From positions 1 to 64,000 of the forward strand of contig JBHGBD010000005.1 in NCBI GenBank assembly GCA_041946825.1: a stretch of DNA of 64,000 bases, in the 5' to 3' direction. The notes below the pieces were generated by a model. That model was not told where the DNA came from and made no database searches. It saw nothing but the letters and a program-made list of their open reading frames with translations. Both the position numbers and the translations under genes were made by a program. Below, piece after piece: positions 9,301-18,326 of the stretch (positions are counted from its first letter, which is position 1; every line of letters begins with the position of its first letter). The stretch is from CAZTHM01 sp041946825. GTDB lineage: Bacteria > Acidobacteriota > Terriglobia > UBA7540.

Positions 9301-11712
9301 TCAGGTCGGCATAACGCGGCCCACCTGGTGAACCGGTGCCAGCACACGTTCAGGATGGACCGCCTCCACTTTCAGTAGTGTGACTGAGTCCTGAAGCTCC
9401 GCCATAGTTATGCCGACCTGCTTCAAGAACTCTTCGTCCCTGACATTCAGCTTGAAATCGCCGGCAGCCGCCTGCTGAATAAGCTTCGTGATCTGCCGGC
9501 CCAGAAGGCGATGACCGCTGCGCACGACGATGAGGGCCAAACTGACCCTCTGCCAGTTGGAGCTGAGCCATTCGGAACCCAGCACCTCACCAAGCCGCCG
9601 AATGTCGGCCGGATCAAGCGGACCCAGAACGTCACCACGAATCCATTGACCAATCACCGGCGGCGTGATCCGCTCCGAGCCGCGCGCTTGTATCCGTGCC
9701 AGAACTTCGCTGTGCGTTAATCGCAACCGCTTAACACCGCTCTCTAGTTCTGCCCTCCATGTCGCAATGGCCTCGAGTGCCTCCTTATCCCATTCCTCAT
9801 CGCGCCTACTGCGCAGGATGCGATGCGCAATAGACTCGCGCGCGTCGGGATTGATAATGATCAGTCGGTCCCCAGTGACAAGCTCAGCGCAATGACCGGT
9901 CCGGATGGCACCGTCACCGTCCACATACGAGATCCGGCTGGAAGGTTCAAGCAATACGGCGCAGTCACCCTCAAGCCGTACTAGGTTCGTTGCAACCTCA
10001 GTCAGCACGAGATCGCCCTTGTCTGGCTCGTCGAGCAGCACTGTGCCACGGTCAAGGACACTGCTGCTTTGAGTGAACATGCGCCTGAGAAGTTCAAACT
10101 CCGCCTCGGGGAACAAAGCGGTCTTCCGGCCCGGTGTAAAGGCTTTCGGAGACGGAAGTTGCTCAAGCCGATGAAACACGGGTGCCAGAATGGTTCGGTT
10201 TGCTACATGCTCCGGAAACAGGAGGCGCGATCGGAGGAAATGTTCTCCTACAAACCGCAATTCATTTGGCAAGAGCACGAACGTGATGCGCTTCGGCGCC
10301 ACTCGGGCCAGCGGCGCAAAAATGACGTACGGTTCGAAAACCTGGTGGATGATGCAACAGGACTCATCGCTGAGGTTACAGATCTCGGCTGGCGTGATTA
10401 TTGATACGCCTTCGCATGTCCCGAGCCCGCGAGGCTCCGGCAATTGCAACGCCCATTCCAGGGCGGCGCCCACCGTCGAACTCGCTGCAATCACAATAGC
10501 CCGCTTGCCCTCGGACCGGCTTCTCTGAATGCTGGCGATCAGGCCTTGGTGCTTCGGGGAAGAATCACGGAGAAGCGTCTCAAGCCTACCGAACCCGGCA
10601 ACAAGCTCGTCTATGATGACCTTCTCCCACTCCCCCAGTGCCGCGACCTCGGGAACTTTTGCGCTGATGGCATTGAGACGCTCCGATATGGACCAGTCGA
10701 AGGCTATGCTCGGATGGGCCGTCGCCATCAGGCCCTGTTCGTATGACTTTATGCCGACCGGCAGGCAGAGCAGCAGGTTCCGCAGTCGCGCGGTCGTACG
10801 ATATGCATCCGCGAGAACACGGTCCCGTCGGACATCCAGACGTTCCATCAAGACCTGAAACGCACTGTCGAGATCTTCCCACGACTTCTGCAATTCCGAC
10901 GACATCGCCGGCTCCACCCAATTCAATTCGGCGCCGGAACAAAATCGTTCGAACTGGGAGTCGGGAAGGCAAACCGGCACTATTGCTTCGCCGGATTTCC
11001 TGAGAAACTCAGGCGCGAAAATAGATTCGTGATATATCACGGTCGGAATACTGATAGTGGAGAGCGTCGTCGCTATGGGTGCGGCATCGACCACGACCAG
11101 GATTGGGGCAAAGCGCCGCGTCAGCGCCTCCAGCGTCGCCGTATCAAACTTCCGGGTTATCAGCACAGCCGGACAGTCCTCGTCGCCGCGACCAAGGAAC
11201 TCACGATCTTCGATCATCCGCGGGACGGATTCGCCGCTTGCGATCTGCGCTGCGGGGAAGAAGTTGTGCAGCCTCGTCCGTTGATCGTCCGGGCCCAGCT
11301 TGTGGTCCAGGTAACTGCTCGTGCCGGAAATTCGACCACCCCGCATCCCGACGATCACCCGGTGACGGCGGAATACTTTGGGTATCGTATCTGCCGGCAA
11401 ATAAAGCTGGAGATAGCTTTCTCCGAAATGTCCGGGCTTGTCAGTGATCACGAGGATCGGGCGGCGATCTTCGACAGGTACCCCGATTTCGTCGATTCCG
11501 TGCGTCCAAGTTTGCAGCGCGATCAGGCCGACGAGATAGGCAAGCTGACGCGGATCGGAGTGCACAACATGAACCGGCTGACCGGATTCGGTCTCGATGC
11601 TGACAGGCAGATCTGCCTGGACCTGCGGACCAATGCGAAACAAGCCGAAACAGGCGTCCTGTGTCAGAAACTCTGGCGGAAAGAGTCGACTCCTTGGTCT
11701 TAGTTGCTCCAC
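9301..11712 (-). CDS. drmE: DISARM class 2 protein DrmE
   Basis: DrmE is the signature gene of class 2 DISARM; its biochemical role is unknown. The 803-residue product matches DrmE in size and position, between the methyltransferase and drmA. It has no membrane segment. Two stretches look like nucleotide-hydrolase-fold pieces (KRAIVIAASSTVGAALEWAL near 410 and ITFVLLPNELRFVGEHFL near 490), suggesting a degenerate helicase-like architecture, though I see no intact Walker A. The start is GTG, 10 bases after the drmMII stop. The name rests mostly on gene order and length, since I recognise no diagnostic motif. Confidence 0.8.
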   Translation of the reverse strand: MEQLRPRSRLFPPEFLTQDACFGLFRIGPQVQADLPVSIETESGQPVHVVHSDPRQLAYLVGLIALQTWTHGIDEIGVPVEDRRPILVITDKPGHFGESYLQLYLPADTIPKVFRRHRVIVGMRGGRISGTSSYLDHKLGPDDQRTRLHNFFPAAQIASGESVPRMIEDREFLGRGDEDCPAVLITRKFDTATLEALTRRFAPILVVVDAAPIATTLSTISIPTVIYHESIFAPEFLRKSGEAIVPVCLPDSQFERFCSGAELNWVEPAMSSELQKSWEDLDSAFQVLMERLDVRRDRVLADAYRTTARLRNLLLCLPVGIKSYEQGLMATAHPSIAFDWSISERLNAISAKVPEVAALGEWEKVIIDELVAGFGRLETLLRDSSPKHQGLIASIQRSRSEGKRAIVIAASSTVGAALEWALQLPEPRGLGTCEGVSIITPAEICNLSDESCCIIHQVFEPYVIFAPLARVAPKRITFVLLPNELRFVGEHFLRSRLLFPEHVANRTILAPVFHRLEQLPSPKAFTPGRKTALFPEAEFELLRRMFTQSSSVLDRGTVLLDEPDKGDLVLTEVATNLVRLEGDCAVLLEPSSRISYVDGDGAIRTGHCAELVTGDRLIIINPDARESIAHRILRSRRDEEWDKEALEAIATWRAELESGVKRLRLTHSEVLARIQARGSERITPPVIGQWIRGDVLGPLDPADIRRLGEVLGSEWLSSNWQRVSLALIVVRSGHRLLGRQITKLIQQAAAGDFKLNVRDEEFLKQVGITMAELQDSVTLLKVEAVHPERVLAPVHQVGRVMPT

Positions 11713-11722
11713 GAGCCACCAT

Positions 11723-13342
11723 CTACTTACAAACAGCCTGTCGAGGTCTCGCCGAGGCGGTGAGCGTATATCGTACCTTGTCCTGATCTGCCCTTAGAAT
11801 TCGCATCACGACACCCGCGATTTGCCGCGCAAGCAATGGCGGAACCGCATTGCCAACCTGAATGTACTGTTGAGTCCGCGTTCCGCAGAACACATAGTTG
11901 TCAGGAAATGTCTGAAGCCGCGCGGCCTCGCGGACTGTCATGCTACGGCACTGCGTCTCATCGAAATGAATAAAGTAGTGGCCGTCCTTCGAGAGATGGC
12001 AGGTGACAGTAGTCGAGGGCCGGTCTGCAAGCTGTACGCGGAACCTATCGTCGAAGTACTCCCGCTTGTCCTTGTCCCTCACGTTGCTGTGTTTGGGGAG
12101 AAGGCGTGGCGGAAAATCGCGTAATTCCGGAGACCGCCCGTTCAGTTTGGCGTAGCAGACGGCAAAGAGGTACCGGTGCAAGTCTGCCTCCATGTGAGGC
12201 CGGGAGGTGTGGTTGCAGACTCCTCCGATTTTCGGGTCGCAGTACCACGTTTTTTCGTATTGGGTTTTTGCATCACAGGGAACGAATTCGCCGCCCCGGT
12301 CCGCGCGCATAGTCCGCAGCTTCTCAAGCGTGCCGGAGATCTCCCTCCGGAGGAGGCTTCCTTTCCCGTTCGGGATGTCGTCGAGGATTCGCGGCCCAAG
12401 GATCCTTGACAGAGCCCCCCGCCACTGGCTTTTGCCGTCAGATGTCCGCGTCAGTCCGCTTCGAAGTCTCGGTAAGCCGTTCAGTACGTGCGAAGCCGGG
12501 ACGCGCCGGTCGGCCGGCTGAAGAATTGGGACGGGGCAATCTGCCAAGTCCTCTCTGATTCCAAGTATGATGACCCGGTGCCTTGATTGCGGTATTCCGT
12601 AGTTCTCACTCGGTATCACGTACTCGCCCGGCTGGAATTCAGGGTCTCCGTAAAGGTCATACACGGAGGGCTTGCATGCGAGAGAGTACAGGAAGTAGCG
12701 CGTGTTGCCGTTGTGCCCGTTCCTCAATGCGGTTGCAGGCTGGCGGAGGTCGGTCAGCATCTGCTTGAAGATCTCGTTCCTGCCGACCTTCGAGGAAAGG
12801 ATTCCCTTGACGTTTTCCATGATGAAAACGGGCGGGCGATGCTCGGACAGAATCCTCAAGTATTCCTTGTACAGATACAGTTTGTCGTCCTTGGCGTTTA
12901 TTCCCTGATTTCTGGACCGTCCGATAACCGAGTAAGCCTGACAGGGTGGTCCGCCGCAGAGAACCCAGTCTTCGCTGCCGCCGATGGCTCGTTTGATTCT
13001 CCGGTCAACTTCGGTCGCGTCCGCCACGCCGAGTTCTGCTTTCCAGGCTTCTTCCTTGGCCGCCGTAGCTTCAACCGGAAAATCCGCAAAGAGCTTGTCG
13101 CGTGAAATGAGACCGCGCAAGTGAAGGTAGTAACTGTTCGGTACATCTCCCGGAGCGAATTGACGAAAGAATCTACGCAGCTCAAGCGTGCTGTGAGCCG
13201 CATCGTCCTTTTCGATAGATAGAGCTATCCTGAATGCATGTTGTTTGTGTTCTCCGGTGAACGCGGAAAATCCTTCGCCGAGCCCGCCCGGCCCGGCGAA
13301 AAGATCAATGACGGGGATGACATCGGAACGATTAGGACGCAT
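11723..13342 (-). CDS. drmMII: DISARM 5-methylcytosine methyltransferase DrmMII
   Basis: This enzyme methylates cytosine at C5 in the host genome, marking self DNA for DISARM. The 539-residue protein shows the C5-methyltransferase motifs in order: motif I DLFAGPGGLGEGF near the N-terminus, motif IV GGPPCQAYSVIG with the catalytic Cys at about residue 134, motif VI FIMENVKGI, motif VIII QSRHRVIILG and motif X VGNAVPPLLA. The variable region before motif IX would set target specificity. I chose the ATG at 13342. A TTG 12 bases upstream is also in frame. The gene overlaps the end of vsr by 11 bases, so it is probably coupled to it. Confidence 0.93.
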   Translation of the reverse strand: MRPNRSDVIPVIDLFAGPGGLGEGFSAFTGEHKQHAFRIALSIEKDDAAHSTLELRRFFRQFAPGDVPNSYYLHLRGLISRDKLFADFPVEATAAKEEAWKAELGVADATEVDRRIKRAIGGSEDWVLCGGPPCQAYSVIGRSRNQGINAKDDKLYLYKEYLRILSEHRPPVFIMENVKGILSSKVGRNEIFKQMLTDLRQPATALRNGHNGNTRYFLYSLACKPSVYDLYGDPEFQPGEYVIPSENYGIPQSRHRVIILGIREDLADCPVPILQPADRRVPASHVLNGLPRLRSGLTRTSDGKSQWRGALSRILGPRILDDIPNGKGSLLRREISGTLEKLRTMRADRGGEFVPCDAKTQYEKTWYCDPKIGGVCNHTSRPHMEADLHRYLFAVCYAKLNGRSPELRDFPPRLLPKHSNVRDKDKREYFDDRFRVQLADRPSTTVTCHLSKDGHYFIHFDETQCRSMTVREAARLQTFPDNYVFCGTRTQQYIQVGNAVPPLLARQIAGVVMRILRADQDKVRYTLTASARPRQAVCK

Positions 13343-13754
13343 TACAGAAATCAAGCACTTTCATAATTCTCCTGCGAAGCTTGGCCTCGTCCTCAAGCTC
13401 GCATTCCCACACCACCAGAACACGCCAGCCGAGGTCTTTGAGCGCCTTTGCATTGCGCCGATCGCGGAGGACATTAGAATCGAGCTTATTCAGCCAGAAT
13501 TCACGGCGGGTCTTCGGCACGACGGAATTGGTGCAGCCCTTGTGCCGGTGCCAGAAGCAGCCGTGAACGAAAATTACGGTCCGGTGAGAGGGAAGAACAA
13601 TGTCGGGTTTTCCGGGGAGGTCGATCCTCCGGATGGAGAACCGGAAACCGAGGCGGTGGGTTATAGATCTGACCCGCAGCTCAGGCCCAGTGTTGCGGCC
13701 CCGGATGCGGCTCATATTCCAGCTTCGATGTTCCGGTGTAATTCTGTCGGCCAT
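13332..13754 (-). CDS. vsr: Very short patch repair endonuclease Vsr
   Basis: Vsr nicks T:G mismatches that arise when 5-methylcytosine deaminates, starting repair to C:G. The 140-residue product shows the family signature: MSRIRGRNTGPELRVR near the N-terminus, the catalytic Asp in LPGKPDIVLP (Asp51), the zinc and active-site residues in FVHGCFWHRHKGC (residues 62-74), and VLVVWECEL near the end. The ATG at 13754 fits the family's usual start; a longer frame upstream is unrelated sequence. It is the first gene of the DISARM transcript and overlaps drmMII, so it probably protects the host from the mutagenic effect of DrmMII methylation. Confidence 0.92.
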   Translation of the reverse strand: MADRITPEHRSWNMSRIRGRNTGPELRVRSITHRLGFRFSIRRIDLPGKPDIVLPSHRTVIFVHGCFWHRHKGCTNSVVPKTRREFWLNKLDSNVLRDRRNAKALKDLGWRVLVVWECELEDEAKLRRRIMKVLDFCNAS

Positions 13755-13871
13755 TGTATGGGGGACCAGTCGGATGCTTCCTCGGGTTTGCGGATGCACA
13801 CCTTGGCTGGCCGCGCATCGCGAGTGTATCACATAGTAAATCGAGGGAAAACAGCGTGTACTCGTCCAGTA

Positions 13872-14914
13872 GATTAGTGACAGTTGGGCTCCTTTCGGTG
13901 AGATGAGGCGTGAGCGAGGAACTCCTGGGGGGTGAGATAACCCAGGCTCTGGTGGGGGCGGACGGTGTTGTAGGTCCGTTCCCAGTTTTGGAGTTCGCGG
14001 TTGAGCTCGGCGATCGAGAGCGCGCAAGGGGTGAGTTCATAAAATTCCTCCTTGTGGGTGCGGTTGGCGCGCTCGACGCGGCCGTTGAGCCTGGGCGAGC
14101 GCGGGGGCAAGACGAAGAGGCGGATGCCGCGCCGCTGACACAGCGCTTCGAAGAGGGCGGCGAACTCGCTGCCCCCGTCCACCTGCAGGGCGCGCAGGGG
14201 AAAGGGCAAGGGCCGCTGGAGCGTCGAGAGGAACAAGCTGGCGGCCGTCGAGGTGGCGCGACTGTGGACTTCGATCACGTCCCAGCGCGAGACCACGTCG
14301 CGCGCCGTGAACTGCTTGAGCACCACGCCGGGCGCAGGCCGCAAGTCCATGGTGTCTAGTTGTACCAGGTCGCCGGGCTTCGCGACCGCATAATCAGCGG
14401 GTTTGCGCAGGGCCCAGGGACGATTCGCCGTGCCGCGCCGCCGCTTCACGCGCAGCAACTTCGGCGCGCTCAACACACCACGCTGCCGCAATGAAGTGAG
14501 CATCCGCCCCACCATCGAAACCGACACCGGCCAGCCCTCGCGATGCAAAAGCACCGCCAGCTTGTCCTTCCCCCAGCGCGGATACTGCTCGCGCAGACCC
14601 CGCACGCGCTCGGCTTGCTCCCCCGTCCAGGTCGGACGCCGCCGCCGATGCGGCCGGTGTGAACCCGACTCCAGCCGGCGCAAGTGGTGGGGATCGTAGC
14701 GCCGCTTCCAACGATAGAAGGTCTGCCGGCTGATCCCAAAGTGGCGACAGGTCAAAGCAGCGTTCCGCCCCTGCGCGTGGTAATAATCCAACCATCTCAG
14801 CCGCTGCCGAGCCTTTCGACTTAGCTCAATCGCCGCCCGCTCCAGGTACCTGGAGCGGGATACTCCTAACCCTTTAATCTGCATCCCGACACTCTACCAA
14901 GAGTGTCACCAATC
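13872..14914 (-). mobile_element. IS481-like insertion sequence between vsr and orf568
   Basis: A single transposase gene is flanked by short inverted ends: GATTAGTGACA at the left and the matching GATTGGTGACA (read inward) at the right, 10 of 11 identical. Just inside the right end lies a perfect 8-bp hairpin, GACACTCT/AGAGTGTC (14888-14907). No clear target duplication is visible. It lies about 20 bases past the stop of the 568-residue gene and about 120 bases upstream of vsr, so it may have displaced the promoter of the DISARM operon. Confidence 0.78.
13874..14884 (-). CDS. IS481-like transposase
   Basis: This intact 336-residue DDE transposase has an N-terminal helix-turn-helix region (AALTCRHFGISRQTFYRWKRR), an arginine-rich linker and an rve integrase core. 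The acidic triad is visible in VQLDTMDL, LQVDGGSEF and GRVERANRTHKEEFY. The closing segment YNTVRPHQSLGYLTPQEFL is typical of IS481 and related elements. The ATG lies just inside the right inverted repeat. All residues appear intact, so the element could still be active. Confidence 0.9.
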   Translation of the reverse strand: MQIKGLGVSRSRYLERAAIELSRKARQRLRWLDYYHAQGRNAALTCRHFGISRQTFYRWKRRYDPHHLRRLESGSHRPHRRRRPTWTGEQAERVRGLREQYPRWGKDKLAVLLHREGWPVSVSMVGRMLTSLRQRGVLSAPKLLRVKRRRGTANRPWALRKPADYAVAKPGDLVQLDTMDLRPAPGVVLKQFTARDVVSRWDVIEVHSRATSTAASLFLSTLQRPLPFPLRALQVDGGSEFAALFEALCQRRGIRLFVLPPRSPRLNGRVERANRTHKEEFYELTPCALSIAELNRELQNWERTYNTVRPHQSLGYLTPQEFLAHASSHRKEPNCH

Positions 14915-14935
14915 ATTGTGGACGAGAACATTGAT

Positions 14936-16642
14936 TTATCGGAACTTCTGACTCACTCTCTGCATCACGGCGTCCCTCAAGTCGACGTCTGGCATCAGGC
15001 GCTGGCTCCAACGGGCGTACCATGTGAAGTTGTAGTTCATCCGATCTGGGCCGTAGGCCGGCACCGGCCCGTCAGGTCGGGTGGAACGAATGATATCCTT
15101 TGGATCTTTGCCGACAGGGATCTGCCAAAGCTCCGGCGCCTCGCGCCGCATGTCCCACCGTCGCGCTCCGTATGGCCCCCAGCGAAGTTCATCGATGAAT
15201 TGCTCGCTATAACTGGCGGACAAGCCTAAGGGCTGGATCCATTCCAAGGCTGCAGCCACCAGAACGTCGATGTGTTTAGCACGCTCCTGCTGGTCCGAAG
15301 CTAATCGCTCCTGTCGCGCGCGAACCCTCCTGACGCCGGTTATCTTGAGCGCCTGCCGACAGCTGAGTTCTCCTTCCTGCATGGATTGCTTCTCATCACC
15401 AGTGAGGGATGTCAGCCGCAGGAGTTGGCGGACAAGCCCCTCGGAGCAGCCAAGAGCTTTCGCAAGGGCTCGTCGCGAATTCCCGGCGTCGATGAGCTCT
15501 CTCAGACGAAGGCCGCGGTGAAGCGCGGAAAGGCCCGGCCAATCACTTTGAAGTTGGACGATTTCGGCTTCATCTCCGATGTCCAGAGGGCGCAGATCGT
15601 CACTGACCTTGATACCGATTCCTGCAATCGGTGCAGCATGCTTTGTGGGCACGCCTGAATGCTCGTTTGTCACTTCGCGATGTGCTGGGCGATTAACAAC
15701 AGACACAGCGCCACTCTCCAAACCAGGATCAGACGACTCTTTCCCTTCGGCAGCCTCGGCTTTTGCTTCTTGCTCCTTCTTACTTGCGGCCATCGTCTTC
15801 CTCCCTGTATTTGCTGCCTCCTGCGAGGCACGCCTTGACGCACCGGGTTCCTCGAGATCAACCTCGCGGGCAGGCGAACAGCGAGACATCACAAAATTCC
15901 AGATCCGCTCACTAAGCAAGCCGGGATTCTCGTGAACGGTTCGCCACCCGAGATGGCGCATCAGGCGGTCGGCCGACCGTAGTGCCCGTTTCGCGAGATC
16001 AAGGAGTTCTTTTTCCGGCGGGACCTCCAATCCGGCGGCTGGTAGATCTCGACGACACCGTTCCATCCATAATTCAACAATCTTCCGTCGCCTCGCCCTG
16101 ATGCCGGGACCCTTGAGCACCGACCGACCACAGGAACAGGAAAGCAATTCCGCTCGGATAAACCGAACGAACTGTTGCCAGCGCCGGCTGCGGTCGGCAA
16201 AGGCCGCCCGCCCATGGAGGCGGACGAAGGCTCGCTTGGCACGCTTGCGGAGTCTTTCGAGCTTGCGGAGAAGCCGACGACTAGAAGATTTGTGGTTGCG
16301 CAACCAGCCTCGAATATGCCGGTGGCGAACCAGCTTGTTCGTGATGCGCACGCTGAGAATGCAGGCGGCGAGGTCGAACGCGTTCATGTGCACCCGGTGA
16401 AGTGGGCCTCCCTTGGAGGAAAGCCGCGCACGAAGCTCAACCACGAAACCGCTGCTCATAGATTCGTCCTGGTTGGGAAGGAAGGCCGATAATATGGGAG
16501 TGGCGTGGGCCGAGCTTGAGAACCAGATGGCTCCATGGGTGCGCGTATCCTCGATGGCGATTCGCCTCAAGCCTGATCGGACAAGCCTTAGCTCAGCGCC
16601 GGACAGCCTGAAAGGAATTGTTGGAACACTTGGTGTGCCCAT
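14936..16642 (-). CDS. Unknown protein with ParB-like helix-turn-helix
   Basis: I do not recognise this 568-residue protein as a named family. The N-terminal 270 residues are basic and helical, with an arginine-rich stretch (RRLLRKLERLRKRAKRAF) and a possible CSCG metal pair near residue 175. A low-complexity Ala/Glu/Lys linker follows at about 280-320. Near residues 395-435, LRELIDAGNSRRALAKALGC followed by SEGLVRQLLRLTSL matches a KorB/ParB-type helix-turn-helix, and the tail contains aromatic-rich segments (MNYNFTWYARWSQRL). The ATG has a GAGG 7 bases upstream. It is transcribed in the same direction as the DISARM genes and would be upstream of vsr if the IS were absent, so a regulatory or maintenance role for the island is possible but unproven. 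Confidence 0.6.
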   Translation of the reverse strand: MGTPSVPTIPFRLSGAELRLVRSGLRRIAIEDTRTHGAIWFSSSAHATPILSAFLPNQDESMSSGFVVELRARLSSKGGPLHRVHMNAFDLAACILSVRITNKLVRHRHIRGWLRNHKSSSRRLLRKLERLRKRAKRAFVRLHGRAAFADRSRRWQQFVRFIRAELLSCSCGRSVLKGPGIRARRRKIVELWMERCRRDLPAAGLEVPPEKELLDLAKRALRSADRLMRHLGWRTVHENPGLLSERIWNFVMSRCSPAREVDLEEPGASRRASQEAANTGRKTMAASKKEQEAKAEAAEGKESSDPGLESGAVSVVNRPAHREVTNEHSGVPTKHAAPIAGIGIKVSDDLRPLDIGDEAEIVQLQSDWPGLSALHRGLRLRELIDAGNSRRALAKALGCSEGLVRQLLRLTSLTGDEKQSMQEGELSCRQALKITGVRRVRARQERLASDQQERAKHIDVLVAAALEWIQPLGLSASYSEQFIDELRWGPYGARRWDMRREAPELWQIPVGKDPKDIIRSTRPDGPVPAYGPDRMNYNFTWYARWSQRLMPDVDLRDAVMQRVSQKFR

Positions 16643-17022
16643 ATGAGCCTCTGGTGATTGGGAAATTCATCCCGCGTTCCAGGGGCTCAGAAGAAAAACC
16701 GCTTTTGGCCCTCGTTGGCGAGCGGCACTTGTAATGGGATAGACCTCAAAGCATGAGGAATCTCTCCGTGTACCCGCCGTGTACCTCAATCTTGCCAAAT
16801 GAGCGTCTTTGGCGTTTTCAGCGTTATTTGAAATCAATAAGTTACATGCCGTCAATCCTCTGTTGGATTTCGATCCTCCCCCCCGCTACCAGGCTTCCCT
16901 CTCGCGGCTTGCCCTGGCCGAGGGTTCGTGCGAGGCGAATCGCCGGGTGCCGCGCCAGGCACAAAAAGGACAGGCCGGGGCGCGACCCGAGCGTGGCCGG
17001 CAAACTCTTCTCTTTCCCTCTC
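16643..17022. other. Island boundary region, no gene
   Basis: No supported gene. The stretch contains two TGTACC copies near 16770-16785 and ends in a tRNA-3'-end-like sequence. Such an arrangement often borders integrated elements, but no integrase gene is present here. Confidence 0.5.
16865..16891 (+). other. tRNA 3'-end-like attachment site (possible att)
   Basis: The segment TTCGATCCTCCCCCCGCTAC followed by CA resembles the T loop, acceptor strand and CCA end of a tRNA, but the rest of a tRNA is absent and the 5' side of the T stem does not pair. That is what is left at the far end of an element that integrated into a tRNA gene. It sits exactly where accessory genes give way to ordinary chromosomal genes. 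The partner copy would be outside the left edge of the window. Confidence 0.45.
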
Positions 17023-18174
17023 CTAAGCACTTCGGAAGGCCATCCTTGCACGCGCGATGGGCACGCCGATCACCTCGATGCGCTTCAAGTCGCGGGTGCC
17101 GAGACCGATTTGCTCGGCGAGCCGGAGCGTGCTGTCGGATTTCTCGAAGGGCGCCGCGCCGCGGTCGGCCACGGGGTCGAAGCCCATCAGAGCCGTCCCG
17201 ACGGCGTCCGTGGTGACGCAATTCGTTCCCGCCACGAGCACGCCGGCGTGCACGGGCCGGCAGGTCTTCACCCAGGGGCCTTCCCCGCCCGCCACGGTAT
17301 CGATGCCGTCGATGATGGCAAGATGAATCGGCCGCGCCGCGGCAAGGTCCACCGTGACACGCGGGACACGATAGGCGGGGTCGCGCGGCGACCTGGGGTC
17401 GTTCTCGGCAAGGGCCGTTCTGGAGGGCTGTCGGCCGCCGTCGTGGAGCATCATGCGAGGCCCCTTCGTGACTTTGGCCGGCTCGTCGATTCCCGCGCCG
17501 TCGCCGTAGATCGTCAGGGGCGGCAGGCCGAAAGAGTTCTTCATCGACAGCGTGACGCCCGCCGTCGAGTGCTCCTTCAGCTTGGCAAGAGAAACAAAAA
17601 CGTCACAATCCTCATAAGACCTGTTTACGTCATATGCTTTGAATAACAGGCCGCCGCCTGGAACCCTCAGGCGCGTGTACTTCCCGGTTGGGCCGGGGTA
17701 ATTCGTGTTCTCGAATTCCACGCCGGAAGCGGCGCTCGTGAAATCACGCGGGTTCCATTTCGCCGCGGCGACGAATTCCTCGAAAGACATCTTCGGGTGC
17801 GCCGTGCTCTCCAGCAGCCGAATGCGCCGCGCGCCGGCCTGTCCCAGCAGGTTTACGGTCGCGCCGACGACAGCGGGGTGAACCCAGGTCGTCACCCCCA
17901 GGGGCAGGCCACGGACGAGGTCGTCGGGACTACCCGTCAGGTTGAGCTTGATCGCGACGGTCTTGCCCTCAACTAAATTCTGAAGTCCGCCGAGTTGGTC
18001 GAACATCCGAGCGAGCGTCGGCCGCAATTCCGGCCCGTAGGTCGCGCACCTCGCGACCGCGACCGGTGCGGTTGGCACACTGGTCGCCAACAGGCTTGCC
18101 GGGTGCAGATAACCACCCGCAGCCGCTGCTCCCAGCCCTTGAATAAACTCGCGGCGATTGACAGGCTTGCGCAT
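17023..18174 (-). CDS. DUF362 protein with Tat signal
   Basis: The 383-residue protein starts with a twin-arginine signal (NRREFIQGLGAAAAGGYL), so it is probably exported folded, perhaps with a cofactor. The body matches DUF362: VAIKLNLTG near residue 95, a segment with VFVSLAKLKEHSTAGVTLSM and KNSFGLPP near 195-215, and a late IIDGIDTVAGGEGPW and GTNCVTTDAVGTALMGFDP. DUF362 proteins are poorly characterised; some carry Fe-S clusters, but this one lacks a ferredoxin-type cysteine cluster. It stands alone at the island edge and is separated from the next gene by 150 bases. Confidence 0.85.
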   Translation of the reverse strand: MRKPVNRREFIQGLGAAAAGGYLHPASLLATSVPTAPVAVARCATYGPELRPTLARMFDQLGGLQNLVEGKTVAIKLNLTGSPDDLVRGLPLGVTTWVHPAVVGATVNLLGQAGARRIRLLESTAHPKMSFEEFVAAAKWNPRDFTSAASGVEFENTNYPGPTGKYTRLRVPGGGLLFKAYDVNRSYEDCDVFVSLAKLKEHSTAGVTLSMKNSFGLPPLTIYGDGAGIDEPAKVTKGPRMMLHDGGRQPSRTALAENDPRSPRDPAYRVPRVTVDLAAARPIHLAIIDGIDTVAGGEGPWVKTCRPVHAGVLVAGTNCVTTDAVGTALMGFDPVADRGAAPFEKSDSTLRLAEQIGLGTRDLKRIEVIGVPIARARMAFRSA

Positions 18175-18292
18175 CGAACACCCCCACCTTCACAGATTGA
18201 ATCCGGGCCCCAAGAGGGCGATGGTAAACGAAATGTTGCCGAACGGCAACCATGCGGAGCCGTCACCTCAGCCGCCAGCGAGGGGGTGGGCC

Positions 18293-18316
18293 GCCGATCA
18301 CAGATCGGCGCTACAG
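18293..18316 (+). repeat. Dispersed hairpin repeat (GCGCTACAG type)
   Basis: GCCGATCACAGATCGGC forms a 7-bp hairpin and is followed by GCTACAG. Similar ends (CTGTAGCGGCG on one strand) occur near 31920 and 42725. It lies between two convergent or tandem gene ends and may mark a transcript end. Confidence 0.5.
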
Positions 18317-18326
18317 CCTGCGGGCG

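Noticed and set aside
13755..14027. N-terminal extension of vsr
   Set aside because: The longer frame adds 91 unrelated residues and reads through IS-flanking DNA; the normal Vsr start MADRITPEHR is at 13754.
16865..16891. A complete tRNA gene
   Set aside because: Only the 3' end is present; the T stem does not pair and no D or anticodon arm is found.
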